NCBI RefSeq assembly: GCF_003058195.1
Contig: NZ_QBUH01000012.1
Location: forward strand, 1-64,000
Direction: 5' to 3'
DNA from: Elizabethkingia sp. YR214
Lineage (GTDB): Bacteria; Bacteroidota; Bacteroidia; Flavobacteriales; Weeksellaceae
Length of the DNA: 64,000 nucleotides
A model generated the notes under the pieces. It saw only the letters and a program-made list of their open reading frames with translations. It made no database searches and was not told the origin of the DNA. Positions within the stretch are counted from its first letter, which is position 1. Each line of letters starts with the position of its first letter. The position numbers and the translations under genes are program-made. Shown here piece by piece: positions 34,547-43,169 of the stretch.

Positions 34547-35707
34547 ATGCAGTTTAACTTAAACGAAAACCAGTATGCCTTTCAGGAGGCAGCAAGGAGT
34601 TTTGCCCATAAAGAGTTAGCACCGTATGCTTCGGAATGGGATGCTAAAAAGATATTTCCCAGAGAAGCTATTTTAAAAGCCGGAGAGCTGGGATTTTGTG
34701 GCATTTATACAAGCGAGGAAAGTGGTGGTTTAGGTCTTTCGAGACTGGATGCTGCTATTATATTTGAAGAACTGGCAGCAGCATGCCCGTCTACTACAGC
34801 CTATATTACTATTCATAATATGGTTTCGTGGATGATTGATAAATACGGAAAAGAAGAAATCCGGAAAGAATTGTGTCCAAAATTATCAACAGGAGATCTT
34901 CTGGGATCATATTGTCTTACCGAACCTGGATCCGGATCGGATGCAGCAAGTCTCAAGACAACAGCTGTAAAGAAAGGCGATAAATATCTGATAACTGGTA
35001 CAAAAGCATTTATTTCCGGAGCCGGAGAAAGTGATGTGCTTATTGTAATGGTACGCACAGGAGATGCTTCTTCAAAAGGAATTAGCGCTTTTGTTGTTTC
35101 TGCGAAAAGCCCGGGAATAAGCTTTGGTGAAAATGAAAAAAAACTGGGCTGGAATACGCAACCAACACGATTTATATTTTTAGATCAGGTAGAGGTGGAC
35201 GAAAGTCATCTTTTGGGAACATTGGGCGAAGGTTTTAAAATTGCCCTGAAAGGATTGGACGGCGGGCGTATCAATATTGGAACGTGTTCTGTAGGAGCTG
35301 CTCAGGGAGCTATTAACCAGGCACAACGTTATATGCACGAGAGACAACAGTTCGGGAAATCTTTAGCACAGTTCCAGTCATTACAATTTAAGATTGCTGA
35401 TATGGTAACAGAATTAGTTGCAGCCCGGCAGATGATTCATCTGGCAGCATTTAAGCTGGATTCCAATGACCCTAATGCTACTACATACTGCGCAATGGCT
35501 AAAAGATTGGCTACCGATATGTGTTTTAATATCTGTAACGAGGCTTTACAGATTCTGGGCGGATATGGCTGTACGCAGGATTTTCCTGTGGAAAGGTTAA
35601 TGCGCGATGCAAGAGTACATCAAGTAGTAGAGGGAACAAATGAAATTATGAAACTGGTAATCTCCAGAAAAATACTGGAGGAAGGAGCTACGCTCCAGAT
35701 CAGATAA
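34547..35707 (+). CDS. Acyl-CoA dehydrogenase, probably isobutyryl-CoA dehydrogenase
   Basis: An FAD-dependent alpha-beta dehydrogenase of 386 aa. Visible are SYCLTEPGSGSDAASLKT (FAD/substrate signature), GGRINIGTCSVGAAQGA, RQQFGKSLAQFQSLQFK and the catalytic glutamate in VVEGTNEIMKLVISR. The ACAD8-like ending and the place between mmsA and the hydroxyisobutyryl-CoA hydrolase indicate isobutyryl-CoA as substrate. The electron acceptor ETF is elsewhere. Confidence 0.92.
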   Translation: MQFNLNENQYAFQEAARSFAHKELAPYASEWDAKKIFPREAILKAGELGFCGIYTSEESGGLGLSRLDAAIIFEELAAACPSTTAYITIHNMVSWMIDKYGKEEIRKELCPKLSTGDLLGSYCLTEPGSGSDAASLKTTAVKKGDKYLITGTKAFISGAGESDVLIVMVRTGDASSKGISAFVVSAKSPGISFGENEKKLGWNTQPTRFIFLDQVEVDESHLLGTLGEGFKIALKGLDGGRINIGTCSVGAAQGAINQAQRYMHERQQFGKSLAQFQSLQFKIADMVTELVAARQMIHLAAFKLDSNDPNATTYCAMAKRLATDMCFNICNEALQILGGYGCTQDFPVERLMRDARVHQVVEGTNEIMKLVISRKILEEGATLQIR

Positions 35708-35745
35708 AGCTTAACTTTATATTCACTTCATTTTCACTTAAAAAT

Positions 35746-36852
35746 ATGGATTTAATACTTACAGAAATAAAAAATAAAGTCGGGTTTATTACACTTAATT
35801 CAGAAAAGACCCTTAATTCTCTTTCACTTCCGATGATAGAACAATTGGGTGCTGCTCTGAAAAAGTGGGAACTGTCCGATGAGGTTGCCTGTATCTTTTT
35901 GCAGGGAGCAGGGGAGAAGGCCTTTTGTGCCGGAGGCGATGTGAGAAAACTTTATGATGCAATTGTGGAACAAAAGGCGATTGATCCAAATAGAGTTCCG
36001 CAAGAATGCCTTGATTTTTTCTCTAAAGAATACAAAGTAGATTATGCTATTCATACGTATCCCAAGCCTGTAATTGTATGGGGAAGTGGTATTGTAATGG
36101 GTGGCGGAATAGGTCTGATGGTAGGAGCTTCTCATCGTATTGTTACAGAGAAAAGTAAACTGGCCATGCCTGAAATTACAATAGGTTTGTACCCAGATGT
36201 CGGTGGAACCTGGTTTTTAAACAGAATGCCTTTCGCTTATGGTTTGTATTCTGGTTTAACGGGGGCCAGACTGGATGGTGCGGACTGTAGATTTCTGGGG
36301 CTGGCAGACTATTATGTAGAGTCTGCCTCAAAACAGGATCTTGTAAAAGCTTTGGAACAGGCAGACTGGAGTGGTGGACGTTATAAAACAGTTTCTGAGG
36401 TACTCGAAAAATTTTCGGCCCGCATTAAAATGCCTGAATCTAAAGCTGCTGCCCGTGAGTTGTTCATCCGTAAGTTTGAAGGGGTAAACACCTTGAAAGA
36501 ATTTGCTGATATTTTAACAGCACATCAGGGAGAAGATGAATGGATAGATACGGGGATCAAAACATTTAAATCGGGCTCTCCGAGTTCGGCTGCTATCATT
36601 TTCAGACAGTTGAAGCTGGGAGTTAAGCTGAGTCTGGAGGAAGTATTTCGCTCAGAACTCAACCTATCATGTCAATGTTGTATACATCCGGATTTTGCGG
36701 AAGGAGTACGTGCTCTATTGGTAGATAAGGATCAGTCTCCAAAATGGGTTCCGGCAACGCAGGATGAAATTACTGAAGAATGGGTAGGTGGTTATTTTTC
36801 TCCCATCTGGAATGTGGAAGAGCATCCTTTGAAGAATTTAAGTATAAATTAA
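35746..36852 (+). CDS. 3-hydroxyisobutyryl-CoA hydrolase
   Basis: A crotonase-fold hydrolase releasing 3-hydroxyisobutyrate from its CoA ester in valine breakdown. The oxyanion-hole loops are CAGGDVRKLYDA and GIVMGGGIGLMVG; the hydrolase type is marked by MPEITIGLYPDVGGTWFLNR and the long C-terminal part (368 aa in all, against about 260 for a hydratase). It is named against plain enoyl-CoA hydratase on this length and on the neighbours. The stop is 9 bases before the mmsB start. Confidence 0.92.
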   Translation: MDLILTEIKNKVGFITLNSEKTLNSLSLPMIEQLGAALKKWELSDEVACIFLQGAGEKAFCAGGDVRKLYDAIVEQKAIDPNRVPQECLDFFSKEYKVDYAIHTYPKPVIVWGSGIVMGGGIGLMVGASHRIVTEKSKLAMPEITIGLYPDVGGTWFLNRMPFAYGLYSGLTGARLDGADCRFLGLADYYVESASKQDLVKALEQADWSGGRYKTVSEVLEKFSARIKMPESKAAARELFIRKFEGVNTLKEFADILTAHQGEDEWIDTGIKTFKSGSPSSAAIIFRQLKLGVKLSLEEVFRSELNLSCQCCIHPDFAEGVRALLVDKDQSPKWVPATQDEITEEWVGGYFSPIWNVEEHPLKNLSIN

Positions 36853-36861
36853 TTGATGATC

Positions 36862-37743
36862 ATGAAGAAAATCGCATTTATAGGATTAGGAAATATGGGT
36901 GGGCCTATGGCTGCAAACCTGGTAAGAAAAGGTTATGAGGTTAAAGGTTTTGATCTTTCAGCAGATGCCTTGAATCATTTAAAAGAAGCCGGAGGCCATG
37001 TTGCTGCATCTTCGATAGAAGCTATTAAAGATGCAGATGTAGTTATTACAATGTTGCCTTCAGGTAAACATGTTTCCGATTTGTATTCCGATGAATTCAT
37101 AAATAATCTGAGGTCTGGTGCGCTTCTGATAGACAGCAGTACAATTGATGCTGTTACTGCCAGAACGGTTGCCGATAAAGTACAGCTAAAAGGTTGTAGC
37201 ATGATAGATGCTCCTGTTTCGGGAGGAACGAGTGGCGCAAAAGCCGGGACGTTAACTTTTATTGTTGGCGGAACACAGGAAAACTTTGAAAAAGCAAAGC
37301 CCATACTGGAATGTATGGGGAAAAATATTTTCCATGCCGGAGAATCCGGAGCTGGGCAGGTTGCTAAAATGTGTAATAATATGCTTCTGGCAGTTCATAT
37401 GATAGGAACTTCAGAGGCTATTAATTTAGGGGTAAGACAAGGACTGGATGCTAAAGTACTGAGTGAGATCATGAAGAAGAGCTCAGGTGGGAACTGGTCT
37501 CTGGAAGTCTACAATCCTTATCCGGGAGTTATGGAGAATGCACCCGCATCAAAAGATTATGCAGGTGGTTTTGCTGTAGATCTTATGGCAAAAGATCTTG
37601 GCCTGGCAACGGCAGCAGGATTGGAAACAAAAACAGCCACTCCGCTGGGAAGTACAGCATTAAACCTGTACCGAATGTGGAGCGATGCAGGTAACGGAAA
37701 AATAGATTTCTCCAGTATTATTCAGTTTCTCAACAAACAATAA
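36862..37743 (+). CDS. mmsB: 3-hydroxyisobutyrate dehydrogenase
   Basis: Oxidises 3-hydroxyisobutyrate to methylmalonate semialdehyde, the substrate of MmsA. The N-terminal Rossmann motif FIGLGNMGGPMAANL, the signature DAPVSGGTSGAKAGT and the catalytic lysine in GQVAKMCNNMLLA are present; 293 aa is normal. The frame is open from a TTG at 36853, with ATGs at 36856 and 36862; I take 36862 because the family starts directly with KKIAFIGLG. Confidence 0.95.
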   Translation: MKKIAFIGLGNMGGPMAANLVRKGYEVKGFDLSADALNHLKEAGGHVAASSIEAIKDADVVITMLPSGKHVSDLYSDEFINNLRSGALLIDSSTIDAVTARTVADKVQLKGCSMIDAPVSGGTSGAKAGTLTFIVGGTQENFEKAKPILECMGKNIFHAGESGAGQVAKMCNNMLLAVHMIGTSEAINLGVRQGLDAKVLSEIMKKSSGGNWSLEVYNPYPGVMENAPASKDYAGGFAVDLMAKDLGLATAAGLETKTATPLGSTALNLYRMWSDAGNGKIDFSSIIQFLNKQ

Positions 37744-37748
37744 CGACT

Positions 37749-38531
37749 ATGGATTTCGAAACATTAATTTATACACAGGACGGATATACTGGCATATTAA
37801 CGATTAACCGTCCACAGGCTTTGAATGCTCTAAATGCAGATATATTAAAAGAACTGAAGGTATTTACAGATTATATTAAAACAAATAAAGAGATACGGGC
37901 TCTTATAATTACCGGGGCTGGTGATAAAGCTTTTGTAGCCGGAGCAGATATAAAAGCAATGCAGGAAATGACCCCCGAAGAGGCAGAAAAATTTTCGGTT
38001 ACTGCTCAGACAGTATTTAATGCAATCGAGGCATTACCTTTCGCTGTTATAGCTGCAGTAAATGGATTTGCATTGGGTGGAGGTTGTGAACTTGCATTGG
38101 CATGTGATATAATTCTGGCAAGTGAAAAAGCCAGATTTGGTTTGCCAGAAGTTACGCTGGGACTTTTACCCTGCTTTGGTGGAACGCAGCGTCTGCCCAG
38201 AGCAATAGGATTGTACAAAGCAAAAGAAATAGTTTTCTCTGGTGAGTTCTATACAGCTGAAAGTTGCCAAGAATTTGGTTTTGTCAATCGTGTAATTGCT
38301 CCGGAAAAACTACTGGATGAAGCCTGTAAACTGGCTGTAACTATTGCCTCCAGAGGTCCTGCTGCAGTAGCGAAAGCTAAGCAGTCCCTAAATACAGGAG
38401 TTGAAATACATATTACTGACGGCCTGAAACAGGAAGCTTACCTGTTTGGAGAACTCTTCGATACAGAAGATCACAATGAAGGCATTGGGGCCTTTGTTGA
38501 AAAACGTACTCCTGATTTTAAGGGGAAATAA
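37749..38531 (+). CDS. Enoyl-CoA hydratase
   Basis: A 260-aa crotonase. Oxyanion loops VAGADIKAMQEM and NGFALGGGCELALACD; the first acid lies around LPEVTLGLLPCFGGTQRLPR, but the second catalytic glutamate of ECH1 is not obvious to me. In this run it should hydrate methacrylyl-CoA, between the acyl-CoA dehydrogenase and the hydrolase. It starts 5 bases after mmsB. Confidence 0.92.
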   Translation: MDFETLIYTQDGYTGILTINRPQALNALNADILKELKVFTDYIKTNKEIRALIITGAGDKAFVAGADIKAMQEMTPEEAEKFSVTAQTVFNAIEALPFAVIAAVNGFALGGGCELALACDIILASEKARFGLPEVTLGLLPCFGGTQRLPRAIGLYKAKEIVFSGEFYTAESCQEFGFVNRVIAPEKLLDEACKLAVTIASRGPAAVAKAKQSLNTGVEIHITDGLKQEAYLFGELFDTEDHNEGIGAFVEKRTPDFKGK

Positions 38532-38548
38532 AGATTATATATTAATAT

Positions 38549-39205
38549 ATGAGTTTGATAAGAGAGAAACTGGTATTGCCGGAAGAAGGTAAAAAACTAT
38601 TATTACATTCTTGTTGTGCGCCATGTTCAGGAGAGGTGATGGAAGCAATTATTGCTTCGGGTATAGAGTTTACAATATTCTTTTACAATCCAAATATTCA
38701 TCCCCAAAAGGAATATGTTTTGCGAAAAGAAGAAAATATACGCTTTGCAGAAAAGTATAATATCCCTTTTGTAGATGCAGATTATGATGTAGATAATTGG
38801 TTTTCCCGGGCAAAAGGAATGGAATGGGAACCTGAAAAAGGAATACGTTGTACGATGTGTTTTGATATGCGTTTTGAGCGTACCGCATTATATGCTTATG
38901 AAAATGGATTTGATATAATATCCAGTTCTTTAGGGATTTCCAGGTGGAAGAATATGGAACAAATTAATGATTGTGGTATGCGGGCTGCCGGCCATTATGA
39001 TGGCATCATCTACTGGACATATAATTGGAGAAAGAAAGGTGGTTCGGCAAGAATGCTGGAAATTAGTAAGCAGGAGCAGTTTTATATGCAGGAATATTGT
39101 GGCTGTGCCTATTCTTTACGAGATACCAACAAATGGAGAATGGAAAATGGACGGGAGAAAATAAAACTAGGTGAAAAATATTATGGTACTCACGAAGGAG
39201 GATAA
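38549..39205 (+). CDS. queH: Epoxyqueuosine reductase QueH
   Basis: Performs the last step of queuosine synthesis on tRNA, replacing QueG in many bacteria. The 218 aa carry the cysteine motifs [27 protein letters not shown] and [13 protein letters not shown] for Fe-S and metal binding. It lies 17 bases after the hydratase gene, so it is read with the valine genes although the function is unrelated. A strong terminator follows. Confidence 0.95.
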   Translation: MSLIREKLVLPEEGKKLLLHSCCAPCSGEVMEAIIASGIEFTIFFYNPNIHPQKEYVLRKEENIRFAEKYNIPFVDADYDVDNWFSRAKGMEWEPEKGIRCTMCFDMRFERTALYAYENGFDIISSSLGISRWKNMEQINDCGMRAAGHYDGIIYWTYNWRKKGGSARMLEISKQEQFYMQEYCGCAYSLRDTNKWRMENGREKIKLGEKYYGTHEGG

Positions 39206-39257
39206 CAAAAATCTAAAGCTATCACTTCAAGGATAATATTGAGAAACAAGAAAAATG

Positions 39258-39296
39258 AAAAGGCAGTATCACATGATACTGCCTTTTGTGTTTTTT
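39258..39296. terminator. Two-way terminator after queH
   Basis: aaaaggcagtatc-acat-gatactgcctttt, a perfect 13-bp stem, followed by tgtgtttttt. The minus-strand lipoprotein gene ends at 39315 and can share it. Confidence 0.92.
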
Positions 39297-39314
39297 AGCG
39301 TCTAAAATCTTCTT

Positions 39315-39740
39315 CTAAGAATTTTGAGCTACAAATTTTTTATAATTATCTTCATTCTTGAAATAGGCAACTTCACCATTGTCGCCCACCATTACAATAT
39401 ATGCATTTGCCTTGTCTATTTTTTCTCCACTAAATGGATCAGTAGCTTCTCTTACACTTTTATCTTTCGGAATACGTTCTACACACATTTCGCAACAGCC
39501 ATAATAAGTTTTGCCATCATGGGGAACTTCTATTTGCTTCTTTCCCATATAAGCATCGTTCACCATGCATACTGTTTCATTTGGTACTTTGTCCCCCTTG
39601 GCATATCTACCGTCGGACGGAGTTGCCGTCATCTGTTCTGCCATCGCCTGAGTATTATTCTTAGGTTTATCAGTGTTGCATGCATATATTATAACAGAAC
39701 TGAAAATAATAAGAGATGTATTTCTGAGCATTGCTTTCAT
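39315..39740 (-). CDS. Lipoprotein with TRASH/YHS-like metal-binding motif, 141 aa
   Basis: The lipobox is IIYAC (Cys21) followed by NTDK. The central part VCMVNDAYMGKKQIEV and TYYGCCEMCVERIPKD has a spaced Cys...Cys-Cys-x-x-Cys set like the treble-clef TRASH/YHS domains that bind copper or other metals. It ends with a segment asking for a reduced environment (YIVMVGDNGEVAYF). Single gene. A role in envelope metal handling is inferred; no partner is adjacent. Confidence 0.8.
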   Translation of the reverse strand: MKAMLRNTSLIIFSSVIIYACNTDKPKNNTQAMAEQMTATPSDGRYAKGDKVPNETVCMVNDAYMGKKQIEVPHDGKTYYGCCEMCVERIPKDKSVREATDPFSGEKIDKANAYIVMVGDNGEVAYFKNEDNYKKFVAQNS

Positions 39741-40155
39741 GGCTAATATTATTTAATAAGAATTATCCCCAAAATTAAGTTTAATGCTTCAGTATATTTT
39801 ATCAAATTCTGGTAAAAGTTTATATGAAAGTAAAAAAAATATGCAGGAATGTTTCTTTATTTTTTTTACTGCTTTTTTTATTGAAAATAATTTATAACTA
39901 TTTGTAATAAAACTATTTATTTATTAATATATTGATTTATTATTAATTTGAATATAAAAGTAATTTCATATCGATTTAAATATCCAATAGATTAATTTTA
40001 TATATTTTGGCTGTTTTTCGTTAATTATATCTGTTTAGTTGTTTGTTAATAGATGTTAAACTTCTTTTTTTCTTTTAACCCCTTTTATAAAAGTTTATCT
40101 AAGCTTAAAGAAAACTTAAAGAAAACTAATAGTAAATTAATAAACCTTAATTAGT
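39741..40155. other. Gene-free AT-rich stretch with a short tandem repeat
   Basis: No reading frame or RNA is recognised. Two direct copies of cttaaagaaaa lie side by side at 40104-40125, about 30 bases before the glycosyltransferase start. The stretch must contain the divergent promoters of both flanking genes, but no exact -7 box is evident. Confidence 0.4.
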
Positions 40156-40830
40156 ATGTCTATACAAAAAAACATCTTTCAGACATTTAAAACTAAGAAG
40201 CTTCCTCTGCTCACGAGATTTCATATTTGGAAAATTAAAAGGCTGAATCCTGATTACTCTTACCATTTGTACGATGATGATGATATCGACAAATTTCTGC
40301 AGGAAGAATTTCCACCACGGTATTTCGAAGCTTATAAACGTTTAACAATCGGAGCTGCGAAAGCAGATTTTTTTCGTTATGCTATTCTCTATAAGAAAGG
40401 AGGGGTATATCTTGATATAGATAGTGGTATATCGAAGCCTCTTAAAGCGCTAATAAGACCTGATGATGTTGCTGTGCTGAGCAGAGAGCGCCATCCTCAG
40501 TTTTTTGTGCAGTGGGCATTGGTCTATGAAAAAGGACATCCTTTTTTGGCAAAAGTTTTAGAGCATATTGTTGATAATATTGAAAATCACAGGTATCCAA
40601 ATGATATTCATAAAACAACGGGACCTACTGCCTATACAACAGGAATTGAGGCGAGCCTAAAAGAAAATCCTGAGACTCCGTACAGAGTTTTTGAAGGAAT
40701 AGAATTTAGGGGATATTTAAAATTTAAATATAAGCTAGGAAAGTTTTTTCTATATTCAAGCAGGGCCGAACATTGGAAACAAAAGCAACTTACAATGGAT
40801 ATTATAGATCCACGAATGCTTAATATTTAA
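40156..40830 (+). CDS. Glycosyltransferase family 32-like protein, 224 aa
   Basis: The segment GAAKADFFRYAILYKKGGVY followed by LDIDSGISKPL contains the DXD motif of the OCH1/capsular-polysaccharide GT32 group (DxD = D-I-D). QTFKTKKLPLLTRFHIWKIK at the start and ATGPTAYT-like TTGPTAYTTGIE later also fit. It would transfer a sugar from a nucleotide donor to a surface glycan or lipid. No other glycan genes are near, so it is a stray singleton. Confidence 0.85.
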   Translation: MSIQKNIFQTFKTKKLPLLTRFHIWKIKRLNPDYSYHLYDDDDIDKFLQEEFPPRYFEAYKRLTIGAAKADFFRYAILYKKGGVYLDIDSGISKPLKALIRPDDVAVLSRERHPQFFVQWALVYEKGHPFLAKVLEHIVDNIENHRYPNDIHKTTGPTAYTTGIEASLKENPETPYRVFEGIEFRGYLKFKYKLGKFFLYSSRAEHWKQKQLTMDIIDPRMLNI

Positions 40831-40869
40831 ATATAATATTCAATTAACTTATAAACCGCAGAATAAGAT

Positions 40870-40877
40870 TAGCTTTG
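40870..40877 (+). promoter_or_regulatory. -7 promoter box TAGCTTTG of the barnase-like gene
   Basis: An exact TAnnTTTG match 22 bases before the ATG at 40900. Confidence 0.6.
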
Positions 40878-40899
40878 CGTAAATCATCAAAACAATTTT

Positions 40900-41361
40900 A
40901 TGAAAGCAAAGTTTTTATTCATTGCTATTTTAGCAATTTTCACAATTTTTACGGGATGTAGTAACGATGACAGCCGGGCAGATTTAAATGGTTCTGCGGA
41001 GGCTAAAGCTCAGATTGCAGCTGCTTCTGATATTTACCAACTTACCAATGAAGATGTTGTTGTAGACTATGTAAAAAAGAACAAAAAATTACCTAACTAC
41101 TATGTTACCAAAAGTGTGGCTCAAAAGGCTGGTTGGGTAGCTTCAAAAGGAAATCTTTGTACGGTATTACCAGGGAAAGCTATCGGTGGAGATGTCTTTG
41201 GGAACAGAGAAGGTCTTTTGCCAAAAAAGACAAACAGAACCTATTACGAAGCAGACCTTAACTACAACTGCGGAAACAGAAATGCAGACCGTCTGATTAT
41301 GAGTAATGATGGACTTGTATATGTAACAAAAGACCATTATCAGACTTTTACACAGAAGTAA
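40900..41361 (+). CDS. Barnase-like ribonuclease lipoprotein, 153 aa
   Basis: Residues 1-20 form a lipoprotein signal (TIFTGC, Cys20) followed by SNDD, like a surface-export signal. Residues 45-150 match barnase closely: the K27 equivalent is K71 (YVTKSVAQKAGWV), the general base E73 is E118 (YYEADLNY), R83 and R87 are R127 and R131 (NRNADRLI), and H102 is H146 (DHYQTF). All catalytic residues are kept. Two cysteines (C87 and C124) not found in barnase could form a disulphide outside the cell. No barstar-like gene is next to it. It should cut RNA after guanine outside the cytoplasm. Confidence 0.92.
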   Translation: MKAKFLFIAILAIFTIFTGCSNDDSRADLNGSAEAKAQIAAASDIYQLTNEDVVVDYVKKNKKLPNYYVTKSVAQKAGWVASKGNLCTVLPGKAIGGDVFGNREGLLPKKTNRTYYEADLNYNCGNRNADRLIMSNDGLVYVTKDHYQTFTQK

Positions 41362-41380
41362 ATAACAATTCTAATAAAGT

Positions 41381-41416
41381 AAAAACCTTTACCATTTTGG
41401 TGAAGGTTTTTTATTT
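41381..41416 (+). terminator. Terminator after the barnase-like gene
   Basis: aaaacctttacca and tggtgaaggtttt pair over 13 bases (one G-T pair), followed by tttatttc. Confidence 0.9.
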
Positions 41417-41468
41417 CTATGCAAATGCCAGGAAATTTATATAAACTAAATTATGCTTAGCTTGCAGT

Positions 41469-41735
41469 ATGAAGTTAGTCTCAGGGATTTATATTTTTTA
41501 CTGTTCGGTAACCAAAGATGTATTTATAGATGCATCGGTTATTGTACGACAGAAAATAAAACACCATATCCGTATGCTAAAAGCAGGAGCGCATTCTAAT
41601 AAGGAACTTCAGGATTTGTATAATACCTATGGTGAAACTACTATACATTTCGAAATTGTTGACCGGAGTGAGGAACAATATCATGCTGAAAAGCTAAGGG
41701 AAATTCAGGTAGAGTTAAATGCAAAAAAACTATAG
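41469..41735 (+). CDS. Degenerate GIY-YIG-type domain protein, 88 aa
   Basis: SGIYIFYCSVTKDVFID at the start, then a helix (VIVRQKIKHHIRMLKAGAHS), NKELQDLYNTYGE and IHFEIVDRSE follow the layout of a small GIY-YIG endonuclease domain as in homing enzymes. GIY is present, but the YIG is replaced by F-I-D. The usual arginine of the helix may be R47 or shifted, and the C-terminal glutamate helix (YHAEKLREIQ) is present. It may be an inactive relative. It has its own start after the barnase terminator. Confidence 0.65.
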   Translation: MKLVSGIYIFYCSVTKDVFIDASVIVRQKIKHHIRMLKAGAHSNKELQDLYNTYGETTIHFEIVDRSEEQYHAEKLREIQVELNAKKL

Positions 41736-41742
41736 GGACTAT

Positions 41743-42123
41743 TTAAAATAAAGAATTTATAGTCCACTTTTCTTGAGAAGGCAGACTTATTGGGATAATG
41801 GAATCTTTTCTGAAAATATAGAGAATATAATCGCCTTTGTTTTTTGATACAGAATCACCTACTTTTAAATTAAACATCCAGGTTGATACTTTACCATCAT
41901 TCCAAGAAACTGCAAGATCTCTTGGCTGTGATGGAAAGGGTGCAATTTTTATAACTTTGGCGTGTTTTTCTAATATAAGCGTAATATGGTCGTGTCTCCT
42001 TTCATCTGTAGAACAAAAATATACGATAGATGATATTATTAAAACTAGTATAAATAAAAAAAAATATAATAATGGTTTAGCAGCGTATTTATCAACAAGC
42101 ATTAATTCATCATCGTTTTTCAT
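41743..42123 (-). CDS. Membrane-anchored hypothetical protein, 126 aa
   Basis: One membrane helix at about residues 14-34 (KPLLYFFLFILVLIISSIVY) is followed by a small extracytoplasmic beta-rich domain (VIKIAPFPSQPRDLAVSW, GDSVSKNKGDYILYIFRKD). No family is recognised. Single gene, convergent with the GIY-YIG gene with 7 bases between them. Confidence 0.72.
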   Translation of the reverse strand: MKNDDELMLVDKYAAKPLLYFFLFILVLIISSIVYFCSTDERRHDHITLILEKHAKVIKIAPFPSQPRDLAVSWNDGKVSTWMFNLKVGDSVSKNKGDYILYIFRKDSIIPISLPSQEKWTINSLF

Positions 42124-42160
42124 AGTAAAACAGTTTTATTATGTTGAGATATATTAAATC

Positions 42161-42192
42161 AAAAAAGCAGATAAATATTTATCTGCTTTTTT
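42161..42192 (-). terminator. Terminator after the outer-membrane protein gene
   Basis: aaaaaagcagataa-atat-ttatctgctttttt, a perfect 14-bp stem with T-run on both strands. On the minus strand it ends the gene at 42200-42826. Confidence 0.9.
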
Positions 42193-42199
42193 ATTGTTT

Positions 42200-42826
42200 T
42201 TAGAATTGATAGCCTAAACCAAGGAGAAGCATGCTTGGTCTGTTGTCGTAGTTTATAGCTTTACCACTCGTTTTATTGATGAATTTACGTTCGTCTCTGG
42301 AAAAAGAACCTTCATACCTGGCGTTTACAATGATTTTAGAGATTTTTACATTTGCTCCGAATTGATATCCTACAGATAATTTTCCGGATCCATCAACTTC
42401 AAAATTTCCGGAATCTTTATTATTGGACAGGTTAGTAGATAATACAGGCCCGGCAAAAACACTTACAGGTCCAATAACGTCAATACCTGCCAGTATCGGA
42501 ATATCTATTCTCTGGCTCTTTGCTGAAATCTCAAAAATATCTCTGTTATCATAATCTACATAGGTAACTTTACTTTTAAAGTTTGTATAGTAGATCTCAG
42601 GCATTAAAAATATCGGAGTAGCAGGTAGTTTAAATTTTGTAGAAAGTCCAATATTAAAACCGGCTACATCTTTTGGATTGGTAAAAGCATTTTTTGCCGT
42701 AGTACCGATGGCATTCCAGTTGGAGGATGAGGTGTTGAATAGAGCATTAACTCTTACTCCGATGCTGACCTGAGCCTGAACTGCCATTCCGAAACATATC
42801 ATTAATGGGATAAATATTTTTCTCAT
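42200..42826 (-). CDS. Outer-membrane beta-barrel protein (porin-like), 208 aa
   Basis: A signal peptide (1-18, ending VQAQ) is followed by alternating strands typical of the small OmpX/OmpA-like barrels of Bacteroidota: VSIGVRVNALFNTSS, GFNIGLSTKFKLP, SVFAGPVLSTNLS, and a C-terminal strand MLLLGLGYQF ending in Phe for barrel insertion. No OmpA peptidoglycan-binding domain. Role unknown. Single gene. Confidence 0.88.
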   Translation of the reverse strand: MRKIFIPLMICFGMAVQAQVSIGVRVNALFNTSSSNWNAIGTTAKNAFTNPKDVAGFNIGLSTKFKLPATPIFLMPEIYYTNFKSKVTYVDYDNRDIFEISAKSQRIDIPILAGIDVIGPVSVFAGPVLSTNLSNNKDSGNFEVDGSGKLSVGYQFGANVKISKIIVNARYEGSFSRDERKFINKTSGKAINYDNRPSMLLLGLGYQF

Positions 42827-43169
42827 AATTATAACTGATTTATTACTTTAAATACGAAGTTTTATTTTCAACAGCAGGGAATCTTTTGAGAGCATTACTA
42901 AAAATTAAATCTATTTTTTTAAGGTATAAATTTTTCAGTAAAATTTACAGGTAATTCTAAATTGAAAATCAGGGCGTAAGCATGCAAATATTGTTCCTAA
43001 ATAGCCTGTAATAGTCCATTTGTTCTTAGATTTTAAAACAATTATAAATTAGAGTTGCATGAATTTTATATTATTAAGAAATTAAAAATAAATATTAAAT
43101 TGAGAGTGAAAATAAGTTTAAAGTTTATGCTGTATATATAACTAAGACAATAGCAAATTTCAAATCCAG
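42827..43169. other. Gene-free AT-rich stretch
   Basis: Divergent promoters of the flanking genes must lie here. I see no exact TAnnTTTG box at a useful distance, no stable hairpin with T-run and no RNA gene. Confidence 0.4.

Noticed and set aside
39324-39746. A 140-codon plus-strand frame opposite the TRASH-type lipoprotein
   Set aside because: The minus-strand protein has a lipobox and metal motif; the plus frame is Phe/Ile/Tyr-rich antisense sequence without a promoter.
41743-42123. Possible barstar next to the barnase-like gene
   Set aside because: The neighbour is a membrane-anchored beta-rich protein without the barstar helix pattern or acidic patch.
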